Below, piece after piece: positions 16,131 to 24,901 of a DNA stretch of 64,000 nt; position 1 is the first letter of the stretch, and each line of letters starts with the position of its first letter. The translations under genes were made by a program, and so were the position numbers. The notes beneath the pieces are model-generated. The model saw only the letters and a program-made list of their open reading frames with translations. It did not search any database and had not been told where the DNA came from. The stretch is from an uncultured Anaerolineae bacterium (GTDB taxonomy: Bacteria; Chloroflexota; Anaerolineae; Aggregatilineales; Phototrophicaceae). The stretch lies in NCBI GenBank assembly GCA_938022205.1, contig CALIEB010000011.1, forward strand, positions 1 through 64,000, written 5' to 3'.

Positions 16131-17174
16131 ATGCGATTGAACAGGCAAACAGGCATCTTTTTAGCCGTGTTGGTGCTGGTGATTGGCGCGGCACTGTTCT
16201 TGTTGAACGCGCCCGCCAGCGCGCCCGACCTGCCGCAAACCAGTGGTGAGGTCACGGACATCTTCGGCGACACCAAGCTGACCGACATTCACACGCTGAC
16301 CATCACCGACAACACCAGCAACCTCAGCGCGACCTTCAAGCAGGACGCACAGGGCGTGTGGACGCAGGAAAACAGTGAGCAGTCGCTGCGTCAAAGCGAG
16401 CTTGACAGCGCGCTCGGCGACCTGCTGCGCGTGCGCGCCAGCGACAGCTTCACAGCGCAAGACCTCGCGCCCTATGGGCTAGACGCGCCCAAGTACACCG
16501 TCACCCTAAGCGGCGACAATGTCAGCTTCACGCTGCGTTTGGGCAGCAACAACCCCGCTGCCACGCGCACCTACGCGCTGGTGGGCGACGACAACAGCAC
16601 GGTTTACTTGCTCAACGGCGTGAGCCAGCTCAACCGCGTGACGGCTTTTCTGCTCAACCCGCCGGTGGTGGTCGTCGTGCCAACCGCCGCGCCTTCACTT
16701 GAGACGGCGGGCATCCTCTTCGCGGGCTTGGCACCGTCGGAGCTGGTCAAGCTCACGCTCGAAGACACGCAGGCGCAAGCGACGCTCACGCTGGTGCGCG
16801 GGGAGGGCGGCGCGTGGCAAGTCGACCCCGTCAGCACAGGCGCGGTGCAGGACGCAGCCACTGACACGCTGCTGGTGGATGCCATGCTCTCAACGCTGCA
16901 GTTTTTGTCCGCAGTGGACGTGCTAAAGGGGGTCGACGCGGCAACAGTGGGCTTGGACACACCACGCTACACGCTGCGTGCCGAGCGCGGCGATGGCTAC
17001 GCCTACACGCTGGCGGTAGGCGCGAACGACGTTAGCGGCGCACGCGCCTACGTGCGCATCTTTGACCTGCCCAACGTCGCGGTGGTCAACGTCGCCGACA
17101 TCGAAGCACTCACGCGCTTTATCGGCAACCCACCCTACCAGCGCGCCGAAGCCACGCCCGAAAGCACGCCTTAG
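16131..17174 (+). CDS. DUF4340 domain lipoprotein-like membrane protein
   Basis: A 347-residue protein. GAGGAGG just upstream fixes the ATG at 16131. One N-terminal helix (TGIFLAVLVLVIGAALFLL) anchors it; the rest is extracytoplasmic, with two repeats of a beta-rich DUF4340 unit, visible from similar phrases: LAPYGLDAPKYTVTL near residue 120 and ATVGLDTPRYTLRA near 280. It is the standard partner of GldG-like proteins and lies in the same operon. A proline/threonine-rich tail follows. Function unknown. Confidence 0.82.
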   Translation: MRLNRQTGIFLAVLVLVIGAALFLLNAPASAPDLPQTSGEVTDIFGDTKLTDIHTLTITDNTSNLSATFKQDAQGVWTQENSEQSLRQSELDSALGDLLRVRASDSFTAQDLAPYGLDAPKYTVTLSGDNVSFTLRLGSNNPAATRTYALVGDDNSTVYLLNGVSQLNRVTAFLLNPPVVVVVPTAAPSLETAGILFAGLAPSELVKLTLEDTQAQATLTLVRGEGGAWQVDPVSTGAVQDAATDTLLVDAMLSTLQFLSAVDVLKGVDAATVGLDTPRYTLRAERGDGYAYTLAVGANDVSGARAYVRIFDLPNVAVVNVADIEALTRFIGNPPYQRAEATPESTP

Positions 17175-17186
17175 CCGCAAGCGTGG

Positions 17187-17600
17187 CTAGGGGACGAGCA
17201 GCTCCTCTAGCCACGCCAGCGCACGTGCATGTTCGCTCGTGCGAAAGAAGCGCACCTCAACGCGGATGGGCATAAGCTGCAAGAAGCTGTTGACGACGCT
17301 CGTCATCACAGCATCGTCGCTAACGAGAGCTGTGCGCCCTTTGGGCAAGTTGCTAAACCGCCGCGCTAAGGGCAGCCCTTGCTGAAAAGCGTAGCTTATG
17401 GGCAGGTTGAAGGCTTGCTCGTTGTCGACCAGCACGGCGATAGGCTGGCGCGTTTCGTTGTGCAGCGTCCAAATTTCCTCAACGCGGGCTGTCCACTCAT
17501 CAACCGCAGCGCGGGTGGGTTTAAGCAGCGTGAGATAATAGACACCGCTATCAAGCCGCCGGCTTATCAGGTTAGGGGTCTCGCCAACTGTAAACGCCAT
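17187..17600 (-). CDS. Unrecognised 137-residue protein, possibly SpoIIAA/STAS-like
   Basis: I do not recognise this protein. It is a soluble alpha/beta protein with DSGVYYLTLLKP near the start, a central segment PIAVLVDNEQAFNLP, and a charged C-terminal part. The alternating strands and helices and the length are compatible with a STAS/SpoIIAA-like fold, but no signature proves it. I place the start at 17600 because GAGGA lies eight bases upstream; an ATG five codons earlier lacks a site. It is preceded by a duplicated promoter repeat (see 17633-17744), and converges with the DUF4340 gene. Confidence 0.6.
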   Translation of the reverse strand: MAFTVGETPNLISRRLDSGVYYLTLLKPTRAAVDEWTARVEEIWTLHNETRQPIAVLVDNEQAFNLPISYAFQQGLPLARRFSNLPKGRTALVSDDAVMTSVVNSFLQLMPIRVEVRFFRTSEHARALAWLEELLVP

Positions 17601-17632
17601 GAGCAATGTCCTCATAATAAATTCACCGTATT

Positions 17633-17670
17633 ACTTGATTATAGCACGCTTTGGTTAGCGGCGTGTTACG
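17633..17670 (-). repeat. Promoter-bearing direct repeat, copy 1
   Basis: This 38-base element matches 17707-17744 at 36 of 38 positions. Read on the minus strand it contains CACGC..GCGTG, a short hairpin, followed by TGCTATAAT, a consensus extended -10 (TATAAT at 17643-17638). It lies just upstream of the 17600 gene and is probably its promoter. Confidence 0.75.
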
Positions 17671-17706
17671 TGTTTCATCTTTCAGCTCCTGTGTTGTCAA
17701 TAAAAA

Positions 17707-17744
17707 ACTTGATTATAGCACGCTTTGATTAGCGGCGTGTCACG
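17707..17744 (-). repeat. Promoter-bearing direct repeat, copy 2, overlapping the holA 3' end
   Basis: Second copy of the 38-base element, period 74 bases. Its left part is intergenic and its right part encodes the last codons and stop of holA. It carries the same minus-strand TGCTATAAT (TATAAT at 17717-17712). Since this copy is constrained by holA coding, copy 1 may be a duplicate of it. Confidence 0.75.
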
Positions 17745-18727
17745 CTGGTCACAAACAAATCCAACGCCAAGCGTGGCGCGATTTTGCCCGTCTTCATGTC
17801 TTGGTCATAGCTTTGCAGCCGCTTGTAAATGCTGTCGAGCTGGTCGACGGTGAACGCCCGCGACTGCTGCGCCACTTTGTCCGCGACAAAACTTTTAACC
17901 TTTAGCAGGTCGGGCAGCTGGCGCGGGCTGCCACCCTGCGCAAGATGCTCGCGCGCCAGCAGCAGCAAGCGAAACTGGCGCACAATCAAGGCAAACAAGC
18001 CAAAGCCCTCGTCGCGTGGATCTTGCGCAAGTGCCGTGTGAATGAGCGTGAGAGCCTGCTTGCCGTTGCCGCTAGCCAGCGCGTCCACCATGTGGAACAC
18101 GTTGGCTTCCGCCACGTAAGGCGTGAGCAACGCCACATCTTGCTCGGTGATGTCGCGCTCGTTGTTGACATACACCGCCAGCTTGAACAGCTCGTTGTCA
18201 GCGCGGCGCAAGTCGTTGCCCGTGACGCTGGCGAGGGCGTGCGCCGCCTGCGGCGTGATGCCCGCCTTATAGGTGTTCTTAGCGCGGGCGATAATCCAGC
18301 CTGTGGCATCTTGCGGCTTGGTGAAGGCTCTAGCGTAGCCGCTAGCGTGGCTTTCCGCCAGCTTTAGCACCTTGTGGTCAGCGCGCAGCGTGTCACGCTC
18401 GACGATGACAAAGCGCGTGTAGGCGGGCAAATTGGGCAAGGCTTCCAGCAGCTGTGCCGTGTGCTGCTTGGCGGTCTCGCCGCCGCCCTTGCGCCCCAGA
18501 TGTGCCAGCAAATCTTTGACGATGACGAGGCGTTTGTCCGCCAAAAACGGGAACGAGCGCGCCGCGTTTAGCATCTCCGGCACAGGCGTGACCGTGCCGT
18601 CAAACACGCTGGTGTTCATTTCTGCCTCTGCGCCGCTGCCCATCTGCGCTATGAGCCTGGCAAGAGCTTCCTCGCGCCCAATGTCGTCGTCGCCGTGCAG
18701 AACGTAAAAGGTCTTGGTTTCGCTCAT
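17729..18727 (-). CDS. holA: DNA polymerase III delta subunit
   Basis: A 332-residue subunit of the clamp loader that opens the beta sliding clamp. The N-terminus (TFYVLHGDDDIGREEALARLI) is the degenerate P-loop region of HolA; NAARSFPFLADKRLVIVKDLL and the later GNDLRRADNELFKLAVY, VFHMVDALASGNGKQALTL and ARLALDLFVT-like segments follow the family order of AAA-like domain, lid and collar. Length is typical. Its start overlaps the stop of the upstream DUF6391-type gene by four bases, so translation is coupled. Confidence 0.92.
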   Translation of the reverse strand: MSETKTFYVLHGDDDIGREEALARLIAQMGSGAEAEMNTSVFDGTVTPVPEMLNAARSFPFLADKRLVIVKDLLAHLGRKGGGETAKQHTAQLLEALPNLPAYTRFVIVERDTLRADHKVLKLAESHASGYARAFTKPQDATGWIIARAKNTYKAGITPQAAHALASVTGNDLRRADNELFKLAVYVNNERDITEQDVALLTPYVAEANVFHMVDALASGNGKQALTLIHTALAQDPRDEGFGLFALIVRQFRLLLLAREHLAQGGSPRQLPDLLKVKSFVADKVAQQSRAFTVDQLDSIYKRLQSYDQDMKTGKIAPRLALDLFVTSVTRR

Positions 18728-19263
18728 GGGTTTTGTGTCACCACTTCATGCACCGTTACTACGCCGATGATGGGCAGGCGCAGCGTGCGCTTGCGCACCG
18801 CGACGATGGTCAGCGCGCCCATGTCGCTGCTGGTGGTGAAGTGCTTTTGCAGTGCCATGCCAAACGGCAGGCTGTAAACGCTGGCGAGCATCATGCCTAC
18901 CATCGCCAGCGGAAAGCGTTCCCACGCGGCGCGGCGGCTTGTGCCGCCGAACACCAGCACGCCCACCAACGCCAGCAAAAAACCCGTTGCAACGAGGTTT
19001 GTGCCGCAGTTGGGATGGATTGCCCAGTGCTTTTCGCCGCGCTTCATGCGCATCAACGCCTCTTTGCTCGCTTGCTGCACCTTGTCGGTTGGCACGTCGC
19101 CGTACAGCACGAAGCCGGTGCCGCTGGCGCGCCCGCTCAGGCGCACGCGCTGGCGATTGAGCATGTGAACGGTGGCGTGTTCCAGCGCGTGGTTGCGGCG
19201 CACGCGCCAAATATGCTCTTGTTCTAAGATGGGACGAAGCAAAAACGCCAATTGGGCAAACAT
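18724..19263 (-). CDS. DUF6391-type membrane protein
   Basis: A 179-residue protein of unknown function. Its hallmark is the N-terminal RRNHALEHATVHMLN, rich in histidines and possibly metal-binding, then a SGRASGTGFVLYGDV segment and HPNCGTNLVATGFLLALVGVLVF leading into two transmembrane helices (about residues 103-122 and 133-152). A short cytoplasmic tail ends the protein. It precedes holA with a four-base overlap. I name the family from memory of the HALEHAT signature. Confidence 0.7.
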   Translation of the reverse strand: MFAQLAFLLRPILEQEHIWRVRRNHALEHATVHMLNRQRVRLSGRASGTGFVLYGDVPTDKVQQASKEALMRMKRGEKHWAIHPNCGTNLVATGFLLALVGVLVFGGTSRRAAWERFPLAMVGMMLASVYSLPFGMALQKHFTTSSDMGALTIVAVRKRTLRLPIIGVVTVHEVVTQNP

Positions 19264-19445
19264 AAGCCCTTCCTTGAGTGAGGTGAAATCGTTGAGCTGC
19301 TTCTATTTTAACAAAACTTTGCACGCGGCGTGCTAGTCAGTCATTGCGCCTCCGTCCGCCTTGTGCTAAAGTTTTTGCGCATTCTGGGCGCACGCTGTGT
19401 ATAACAGAACGTTCGCGTACACACACATAGGAAGAACAAGAGGGT

Positions 19446-20777
19446 ATGAAAAACATTTGCGTTATCGGCACGGGCTATGTGGGGCTGCCTACGGCGGCGT
19501 GCTTCGCCGACTTAGGCAACCGCGTGGTCACAGTCGACATCGACGAAGCCAAAATTGCCAAGCTCAAGCAAGGGCAAATGCCTATCTACGAGCCGGGCTT
19601 GGAAGAGCTGGTAGAGCGCAACGTCAAGGCGGGACGGCTGTTCTTTACGACCTCCTACGAGGAAGGGTTGCAAGACGCGGAGTTTGTCTTCATCTGCGTT
19701 GGCACGCCGTCAGCGGTTGACGGCGAGGCTGACCTCAAGTACGTGCGTGCCGCCGCGCAAACTATCGCCCAGACGATGACCAAGCCGCTGATTATCGTGA
19801 ACAAATCGACCGTGCCGGTGGGGACAGGCGATTGGACCGCAGAGATTATCAGCAAATCGCAGCCCACGCCCATCGATTTTGCTGTCGTCTCCTGCCCCGA
19901 GTTCTTGCGCGAGGGCAGTGCCATCGCCGACTTCATGCAGCCTGACCGCACCGTGCTGGGGTCGGTCAACCGTCAAGCCGCCGAAGCGGTGGCGGAGCTT
20001 TACGCGCCGCTCAAAGCCCCGCTGGTGATTACCGATATCCGCACCGCCGAGATGATTAAGTACGCCTCTAACGCTTTCTTGGCGACCAAAATCAGCTTCA
20101 TCAACGAAATCAGCATTATCTGCGAACGCTTGGGCGCGGACGTGATTGAGGTGGCGCGCGGCATGGGCTTTGACAAGCGCATCGGCGACAAGTTCTTGCA
20201 AGCGGGCGTGGGCTACGGCGGCAGCTGCTTCCCGAAGGATGTCAAGGCGTTGGCGAACATGGCGTTAACGCACGGCATGCACCCCCAGCTGTTGAACGCT
20301 GTCATGGAGATTAACGACTTCCAGCGCAAGCAAATTGTGCTAAAAGTGCGCGACATGCTGGGCGGCAGCCTTGAGGATAAGGTCATCGGCGTGCTGGGGC
20401 TGGCGTTCAAAGAGAACACCGACGACGTGCGCGAATCGCCCGCGCTTACGGTCGTGCGCAGCCTGCTCAATCAGGGCGCGCAGGTCAAGGCGTATGACCC
20501 GATGGCAATGGAGACCGCCAGTCGTGAGCTAAAAGGCATGATCCTGTGCGAAAGCCCCTACGACGTGGCGGAAGGTATCGACGCGCTGGTTATCCTAACC
20601 CCTTGGAACGAGTTCAAGCAGCTGAATTTGGCGCGCATCCGCGCCGCGATGCGCACGCCGATTTTGGTCGACGGGCGCAACCTGTACGACCCTGAAGCGA
20701 TGCGGGCGGCCGGCTTCGTCTATCGCGGCGTAGGACGCGGCTTTCACGGCGAGGGCAAGCTCCCCAACGGCGGCTAG
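19446..20777 (+). CDS. ugd: UDP-glucose 6-dehydrogenase
   Basis: A 443-residue cytoplasmic enzyme that oxidises UDP-glucose to UDP-glucuronate with two NAD+, supplying uronic acid for exopolysaccharide. The NAD loop [13 protein letters not shown], the segment [14 protein letters not shown] and the catalytic cysteine C261 in [10 protein letters not shown] are all present, followed by [16 protein letters not shown] of the UDP-binding domain. Length is normal. It stands alone, convergent with the thioesterase gene three bases away. ACAAGAGGG before the start is a usable ribosome binding site. Confidence 0.95.
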   Translation: MKNICVIGTGYVGLPTAACFADLGNRVVTVDIDEAKIAKLKQGQMPIYEPGLEELVERNVKAGRLFFTTSYEEGLQDAEFVFICVGTPSAVDGEADLKYVRAAAQTIAQTMTKPLIIVNKSTVPVGTGDWTAEIISKSQPTPIDFAVVSCPEFLREGSAIADFMQPDRTVLGSVNRQAAEAVAELYAPLKAPLVITDIRTAEMIKYASNAFLATKISFINEISIICERLGADVIEVARGMGFDKRIGDKFLQAGVGYGGSCFPKDVKALANMALTHGMHPQLLNAVMEINDFQRKQIVLKVRDMLGGSLEDKVIGVLGLAFKENTDDVRESPALTVVRSLLNQGAQVKAYDPMAMETASRELKGMILCESPYDVAEGIDALVILTPWNEFKQLNLARIRAAMRTPILVDGRNLYDPEAMRAAGFVYRGVGRGFHGEGKLPNGG

Positions 20778-20780
20778 CAC

Positions 20781-21278
20781 CTACGCGCTCATCACGCCGC
20801 AGGCGGGTGCTTGCCAAGCGAGCGCGCTGTGGGCGGCGTGCAGCGCAGCCAGCTGCGCCTGCACTTCGGGCGGAAAGGGCGCGGTCTTGCGCACGCGCAA
20901 ATCGGCGAAGCTGTTGACGCATTCAAACGTGGCGGCAAGGCTAGGGCGCGTCTCGTTGACCATGAACATGAGATAGTGCATGCGCTTGGGCGAGTGCGTC
21001 AGCAGCCGCCAGTGAATGGCGACGGTCTCGCCGATGCGCACCTCCGCCAAGTAGCGCAGGTGATGCTCAAGGTCAAAGCCGCCGGTCTGGTGTGCCTTGT
21101 GATACTCAGGCGTTAGCCCCATGTTTTCAATCATGGGGTAGCCCGCGTCGTCAAACAACGCCAAGTAAAAGCGCACGTTCATGTGGTCGTTGTCGTCGCG
21201 GTATTCGGGCGGCACGACGGCGCGCAGCAGCAAGGGCAAGGCTTGCACGTCAGCGAGCGCAGGGAGAGCAGGTCGCAT
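20781..21278 (-). CDS. Hotdog-fold acyl-CoA thioesterase
   Basis: A 165-residue 4HBT-type thioesterase. The phrase VPPEYRDDNDHMNVRFYLALFDDA contains the Asp..Asp-His-Met-Asn arrangement used for catalysis in this superfamily (compare YxDxxGHxNN). The following central helix and strands LEHHLRYLAEVRIGETVAIHW fit. It is closest in look to the carnitine/betainyl-CoA thioesterase subgroup, but the substrate is not determinable. Single gene with its start near 21278. Confidence 0.8.
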   Translation of the reverse strand: MRPALPALADVQALPLLLRAVVPPEYRDDNDHMNVRFYLALFDDAGYPMIENMGLTPEYHKAHQTGGFDLEHHLRYLAEVRIGETVAIHWRLLTHSPKRMHYLMFMVNETRPSLAATFECVNSFADLRVRKTAPFPPEVQAQLAALHAAHSALAWQAPACGVMSA

Positions 21279-21462
21279 AGGATGTCTCCTTCACTATGGG
21301 CGAATAGGCAAACACGTGTACCGAAAATCACAATTTTTCGCCGCGATGTCAAGCCTGAATTTCGTTGCCGAAGCGGGTAAAAAGTGGCAAATATCGCAAT
21401 GCGCAGACGCACGCACTTTTGTTACAATCAACATACAAACCAATTTCTCAAGGAGCAGCTTC

Positions 21463-21867
21463 ATGGACGTATTGCAAACCATTCACGGACACACGCGCTG
21501 GCTGGTGCTGCTGGCGGTAGTGGTCGCATCCGCCTACTGTATCTACGGCATTGCTGCCAGCCGCGCCTACGACAAGCTGGCGTATCGGGTCATGCTGGCG
21601 TTTAGCAGCATCATCGGCATCCAGTGGGTGCTGGGGCTGCTGGTGTTTGTGCTGACCTTTGCTAACGTGCTGCATCGCTGGGAACACGCCATCACCAACA
21701 CGTTAGCCCTTGCCATTGCACACGGTCACTTTAGCATGAAGAAGCGCGTGGACGAGACCACGCCGCAGCCCAAGCTCTATTGGCGCGCCTTCGCCATTGT
21801 CGGGCTGACCATGCTCTTTGTGTTCGTCGGCGTGTTCCGCCTGCCGGGCAACGGCTGGTCACGCTAA
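21463..21867 (+). CDS. Small four-helix membrane protein (cytochrome-b-like)
   Basis: A 134-residue integral membrane protein. AAGGAG at 21450-21455 fixes the ATG at 21463, and TACAAT (21423-21428) may be its -10. Four hydrophobic helices contain conserved-looking histidines: HGHTRW at residues 8-13, HRWEHA and AHGHFSMKK. Small proteins of this pattern are often annotated as cytochrome b-like in other phyla, and a haem or quinone role is possible, but I cannot show haem binding. No neighbours in its direction indicate a pathway. Confidence 0.65.
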   Translation: MDVLQTIHGHTRWLVLLAVVVASAYCIYGIAASRAYDKLAYRVMLAFSSIIGIQWVLGLLVFVLTFANVLHRWEHAITNTLALAIAHGHFSMKKRVDETTPQPKLYWRAFAIVGLTMLFVFVGVFRLPGNGWSR

Positions 21868-21983
21868 GCCGCGCTAGTGCTAGGGGGATGGCACGTGCGT
21901 CATCCTCCAGCTTTGCCCGAAGGACAGGTTTTGCGCCGTGCGTTTTCGACAAAACCCCGCGCGTTAAGAGTGTATAAATTGCG

Positions 21984-22012
21984 TGTAACTTTACGCTGAT
22001 TTGCGCTATAAT
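21984..22012 (+). promoter_or_regulatory. Predicted promoter of the Roadblock-kinase operon
   Basis: TGTAAC (21984-21989) and TATAAT (22007-22012) are 17 bases apart, 47 bases before the ATG at 22059. The -35 matches the consensus only partly. Confidence 0.55.
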
Positions 22013-22058
22013 GGGTTTATCGTGTGTTTACTCCGTTCAACGTTTTGAAGGACTGCTT

Positions 22059-23264
22059 ATGGCATTGCCTCGTATTATCACGGTAGACCCACTGGGCAAC
22101 ATCCCCAACGAAGTGCGCGGGGCGATAAGTTTGTTAGACCGACTGGCGGTACAAATTGACCTGCCAAGCGCGCAAGACGCTTTGGAAGAGCTGAGCCATC
22201 GCCCAGCCAATCTCGTCGTCGCAGCGTGGGAGCCGGGCAGCGACATGCGCGGATGGGAGCTTGCCGCCAAGATAAAGAAGCAGTCCCCTGACACTGCTAT
22301 CTTGGTTATTGCTGATTACGACGACGTGGAGCTAGACGAGGAGATGCGTTCTGCGTCGCCGTTCGTCTATATGCACCGTCCGCTCGACCCCGCGCTGTTC
22401 TTGCGCCTTGTCACCGCCGGGCTGGACGGCAAGGACATCTTCGAAGCCGTCATGCCCCCCGCCAGCGAAAAGCTCGGCAGCGTTGGACAGCAGTTCGGTC
22501 CGGTGCCAACCATTGCCAACGACAAGCTGGACAAAGCCAAAACCCTGGTGCATAACCTGCTCTCTGACCTGAACGCCATGGCGATTTTGCTGGTCACCCG
22601 CGAGGGCAAGGTGCTGATAGAGCAAGGCACGATTGGCTATATGAACCGCGAAGAACTGGCGAGCAACCTCGTGCCTGCCAGCGTGTCGCACCTTACCCTG
22701 CGCGAGATGGTCGGCGGCAACGCCAGCGTGCTGCAATTTTACGACGGCGAGAGCTACGACCTGTTCGTGCTGTCGGTGGGCTTGCACCACGCGCTGGTGA
22801 TTGTCTTCGACGGTCAGCGTGGTAGCCGTGAACTTGGTCCCGTGCGCAATTTTGGGCGGCGCACCACCGAAGACCTGATTGGCTTGTTGGGCGCAGAGGC
22901 GTGGCTCATGAGCGCGCCCACGCCGCAAGAGGAAGAGGTCAGCGAGCAACGACGCGGGCGCGTGCGCACGACCGTCGTCAAGCGCGAAGAAGAAGAGCCG
23001 GTGCTGCTGGCGCGTGCCGACATCGTCGAAGAACCACAAAACGCGCTGCCTGAAGTGGAAACGCCCAAGCTGCAGCTGGAAGCCATTGAGGGCGACATTG
23101 ACCTTGACCTGCTCTTTGGTGATGCTCCCGAAGGCGGCGAGGTGGATAGTCTGTTCAGCCTTGACGTGTTGGAAGAAGAGCTTTCCAAAGTGGAAGATAA
23201 AAGTCTCGGCGGCAAACTCGACTGGGACAAAGCGAAAGAACTCGGCTTACTGGGCGGCGAATAA
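22059..23264 (+). CDS. Pseudo-receiver/Roadblock-domain protein with acidic tail
   Basis: A 401-residue cytoplasmic protein. GAAGGA at 22047-22052 supports this start. Residues 1-125 have a CheY-like receiver layout (RIITVDP, LVVAAWEPGSDMRGWELA, HRPLDP), but the phosphoacceptor aspartate is missing (AAW where ADW is expected), so it should not be phosphorylated in the usual way. Residues about 150-285 resemble a Roadblock/LC7 domain (LNAMAILLVTREGKVLIEQG), which commonly binds small Ras-like GTPases or dimerises. The last 100 residues are acidic, with DIDLDLLFGD and DSLFSLDVLEEEL. The kinase gene starts three bases later, so this is a likely regulator or substrate of that kinase. Confidence 0.78.
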   Translation: MALPRIITVDPLGNIPNEVRGAISLLDRLAVQIDLPSAQDALEELSHRPANLVVAAWEPGSDMRGWELAAKIKKQSPDTAILVIADYDDVELDEEMRSASPFVYMHRPLDPALFLRLVTAGLDGKDIFEAVMPPASEKLGSVGQQFGPVPTIANDKLDKAKTLVHNLLSDLNAMAILLVTREGKVLIEQGTIGYMNREELASNLVPASVSHLTLREMVGGNASVLQFYDGESYDLFVLSVGLHHALVIVFDGQRGSRELGPVRNFGRRTTEDLIGLLGAEAWLMSAPTPQEEEVSEQRRGRVRTTVVKREEEEPVLLARADIVEEPQNALPEVETPKLQLEAIEGDIDLDLLFGDAPEGGEVDSLFSLDVLEEELSKVEDKSLGGKLDWDKAKELGLLGGE

Positions 23265-23267
23265 CCC

Positions 23268-24893
23268 GTGAACCCGTTTGATTTGGTCGGCAAGAAACTG
23301 GGCGATTACCGCATTATTCGCCAGATTGCTGTGGGCGGCATGGCGGTAATTTATCTTGGCGAGGATGTCAACTTGGGGCGGCAAGCCGCCGTAAAGGTGT
23401 TAACGCCCGATTTGGCGGGGCAGGATGCCGATTTGCCCATGCGCTTTGAGCGCGAGGCGCGCGCCGTCGCCCAAATGGAGCATGAGAACATCATCCCCAT
23501 CTTTCAGTTTGGGCAACAGGACGGGCTGTATTTCTTGGCGATGCGCTATGTCGACGGGCAAGACCTGAACTCAGTCCTCGAAGACTACCAGCGCGAAGGC
23601 AAGCTCATGCCACCCGAGCGTGCCATCAACATCCTCATGCAAGTGGCGCAAGCGTTAGATTATGCCCACACGCAAGGCGTGGTGCATCGTGACGTGAAGC
23701 CTTCCAACGTGCTTTTGGGCGCAAACGACAAGGTCTACCTGAGCGATTTTGGCTTGGTGCTGCGCCAGTCTGTCGACACCACCTACGGCACGGCTTTCGG
23801 CACGCCGCGTTATATCTCGCCCGAGCAAGCCACCGACTCCCAGCTCGCCACATCCGCCAGTGACATTTACTCGTTGGCGGTGATGACCTACGAGATTTTT
23901 ACGGGAGAGCGGCTTTTCAAAGGCTCGTCACCGATGGAGGTGGCGTTAAGCCATATCACCCAGCCACCGCTGCCGCCACGTGCGCATAACCCTGACTTGC
24001 CTGCCAACGCTCAACAAGCAATTTTGCGCTCGCTGGAGAAAGACCCCACGCGTCGTCACCCGACAGCACAAGCCTTTATCCTTGACATCAAGCGCGCCTT
24101 TGACGCGGCACGCGACGCAGACAAGCCACTTACGCCCAAAGACGGCGAGCCTGTTCTCAATGCCGATGGCACCCTGCTGATCGCAGACAAACAAACAGCT
24201 ACCGCTACGCCCGCACTGGTTGACCGCCATGTGCTGCAAGATCGCCTCAAAAAAAGCAGCGGCACGCAGCCGAAGCTCGCGCCAACAGCCACCAAAACCA
24301 ATGGTCTGAGCGGCTTGCAAGTCATAGGCATTATCAGCGTCATCGTGCTCGTCTTAGGCGGCTTGCTGTTGCTGCTCAACGGTGGTCTTGCGCCCGCCAC
24401 GCCTGAAGCCACCGCCACGTCTGTCGAAGTCGCCGCCGCCACGCACACGGCAACCGCCACCGCCACGCACACGGCAACCGCCGCCGCCACGCACACGGCA
24501 ACCACACGTGGCGTGCCGGCTGCACCTGTTGGGCTGCAGCTGCGCTACACGCAAGACGTGCTGGTGCTGCTGAACACGGGCGACAGTCCGCAAGACATCA
24601 GCGCGCTGCGCTTTGTCGGCGCGAACGACCAAGACAGCAGCAAGGCACTCGGCACATCGCTGGCGGCAGGCACGTGTGTCGTGCTGCGTGTCGGTAGCGA
24701 ACGCCCGCCCGCCGCGTGGAACTGCAGCACTTCCACCTTTACAACGCTCAGCACGCCGCGTCTGTTTTGGCGCGCCGATGACGCGCAAGACACCAGCTTT
24801 ACCGTCTACGCGGGCGACAAGCCTCTCACGACCTGCGACACCGTTGGGCGTGTAGTACGCCGCACAGAAGCGACCTGCATCATACAACCGTAG
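23268..24893 (+). CDS. PknB-type Ser/Thr protein kinase with extracellular tail
   Basis: A 541-residue membrane kinase starting at GTG. The kinase domain spans about 14-275: AVGGMAVIYLG loop, ATP-binding K43, HRDVKPSN with D142, DFG at 160-162, and GTPRYISPEQA. A transmembrane helix follows at about 347-370 (VIGIISVIVLVLGGLLLLL). Outside is a threonine-rich stalk with three THTATA repeats and a beta-rich C-terminal domain with LVLLNTGDSPQDISALRF, resembling lamin-tail-like domains. It is coupled to the Roadblock protein upstream, so the pair probably forms one signalling unit. The extracellular ligand is unknown. Confidence 0.9.
   Translation: MNPFDLVGKKLGDYRIIRQIAVGGMAVIYLGEDVNLGRQAAVKVLTPDLAGQDADLPMRFEREARAVAQMEHENIIPIFQFGQQDGLYFLAMRYVDGQDLNSVLEDYQREGKLMPPERAINILMQVAQALDYAHTQGVVHRDVKPSNVLLGANDKVYLSDFGLVLRQSVDTTYGTAFGTPRYISPEQATDSQLATSASDIYSLAVMTYEIFTGERLFKGSSPMEVALSHITQPPLPPRAHNPDLPANAQQAILRSLEKDPTRRHPTAQAFILDIKRAFDAARDADKPLTPKDGEPVLNADGTLLIADKQTATATPALVDRHVLQDRLKKSSGTQPKLAPTATKTNGLSGLQVIGIISVIVLVLGGLLLLLNGGLAPATPEATATSVEVAAATHTATATATHTATAAATHTATTRGVPAAPVGLQLRYTQDVLVLLNTGDSPQDISALRFVGANDQDSSKALGTSLAAGTCVVLRVGSERPPAAWNCSTSTFTTLSTPRLFWRADDAQDTSFTVYAGDKPLTTCDTVGRVVRRTEATCIIQP
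24438..24503 (+). repeat. 24-base tandem repeat in the kinase stalk
   Basis: The 18-base core GCCACGCACACGGCAACC occurs at 24438, 24462 and 24486 with a constant 24-base period. It encodes ATHTAT-type repeats of the extracellular stalk. Such in-frame repeats can vary in copy number and change stalk length. Confidence 0.8.
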
Positions 24894-24901
24894 GACGCGC
24901 C

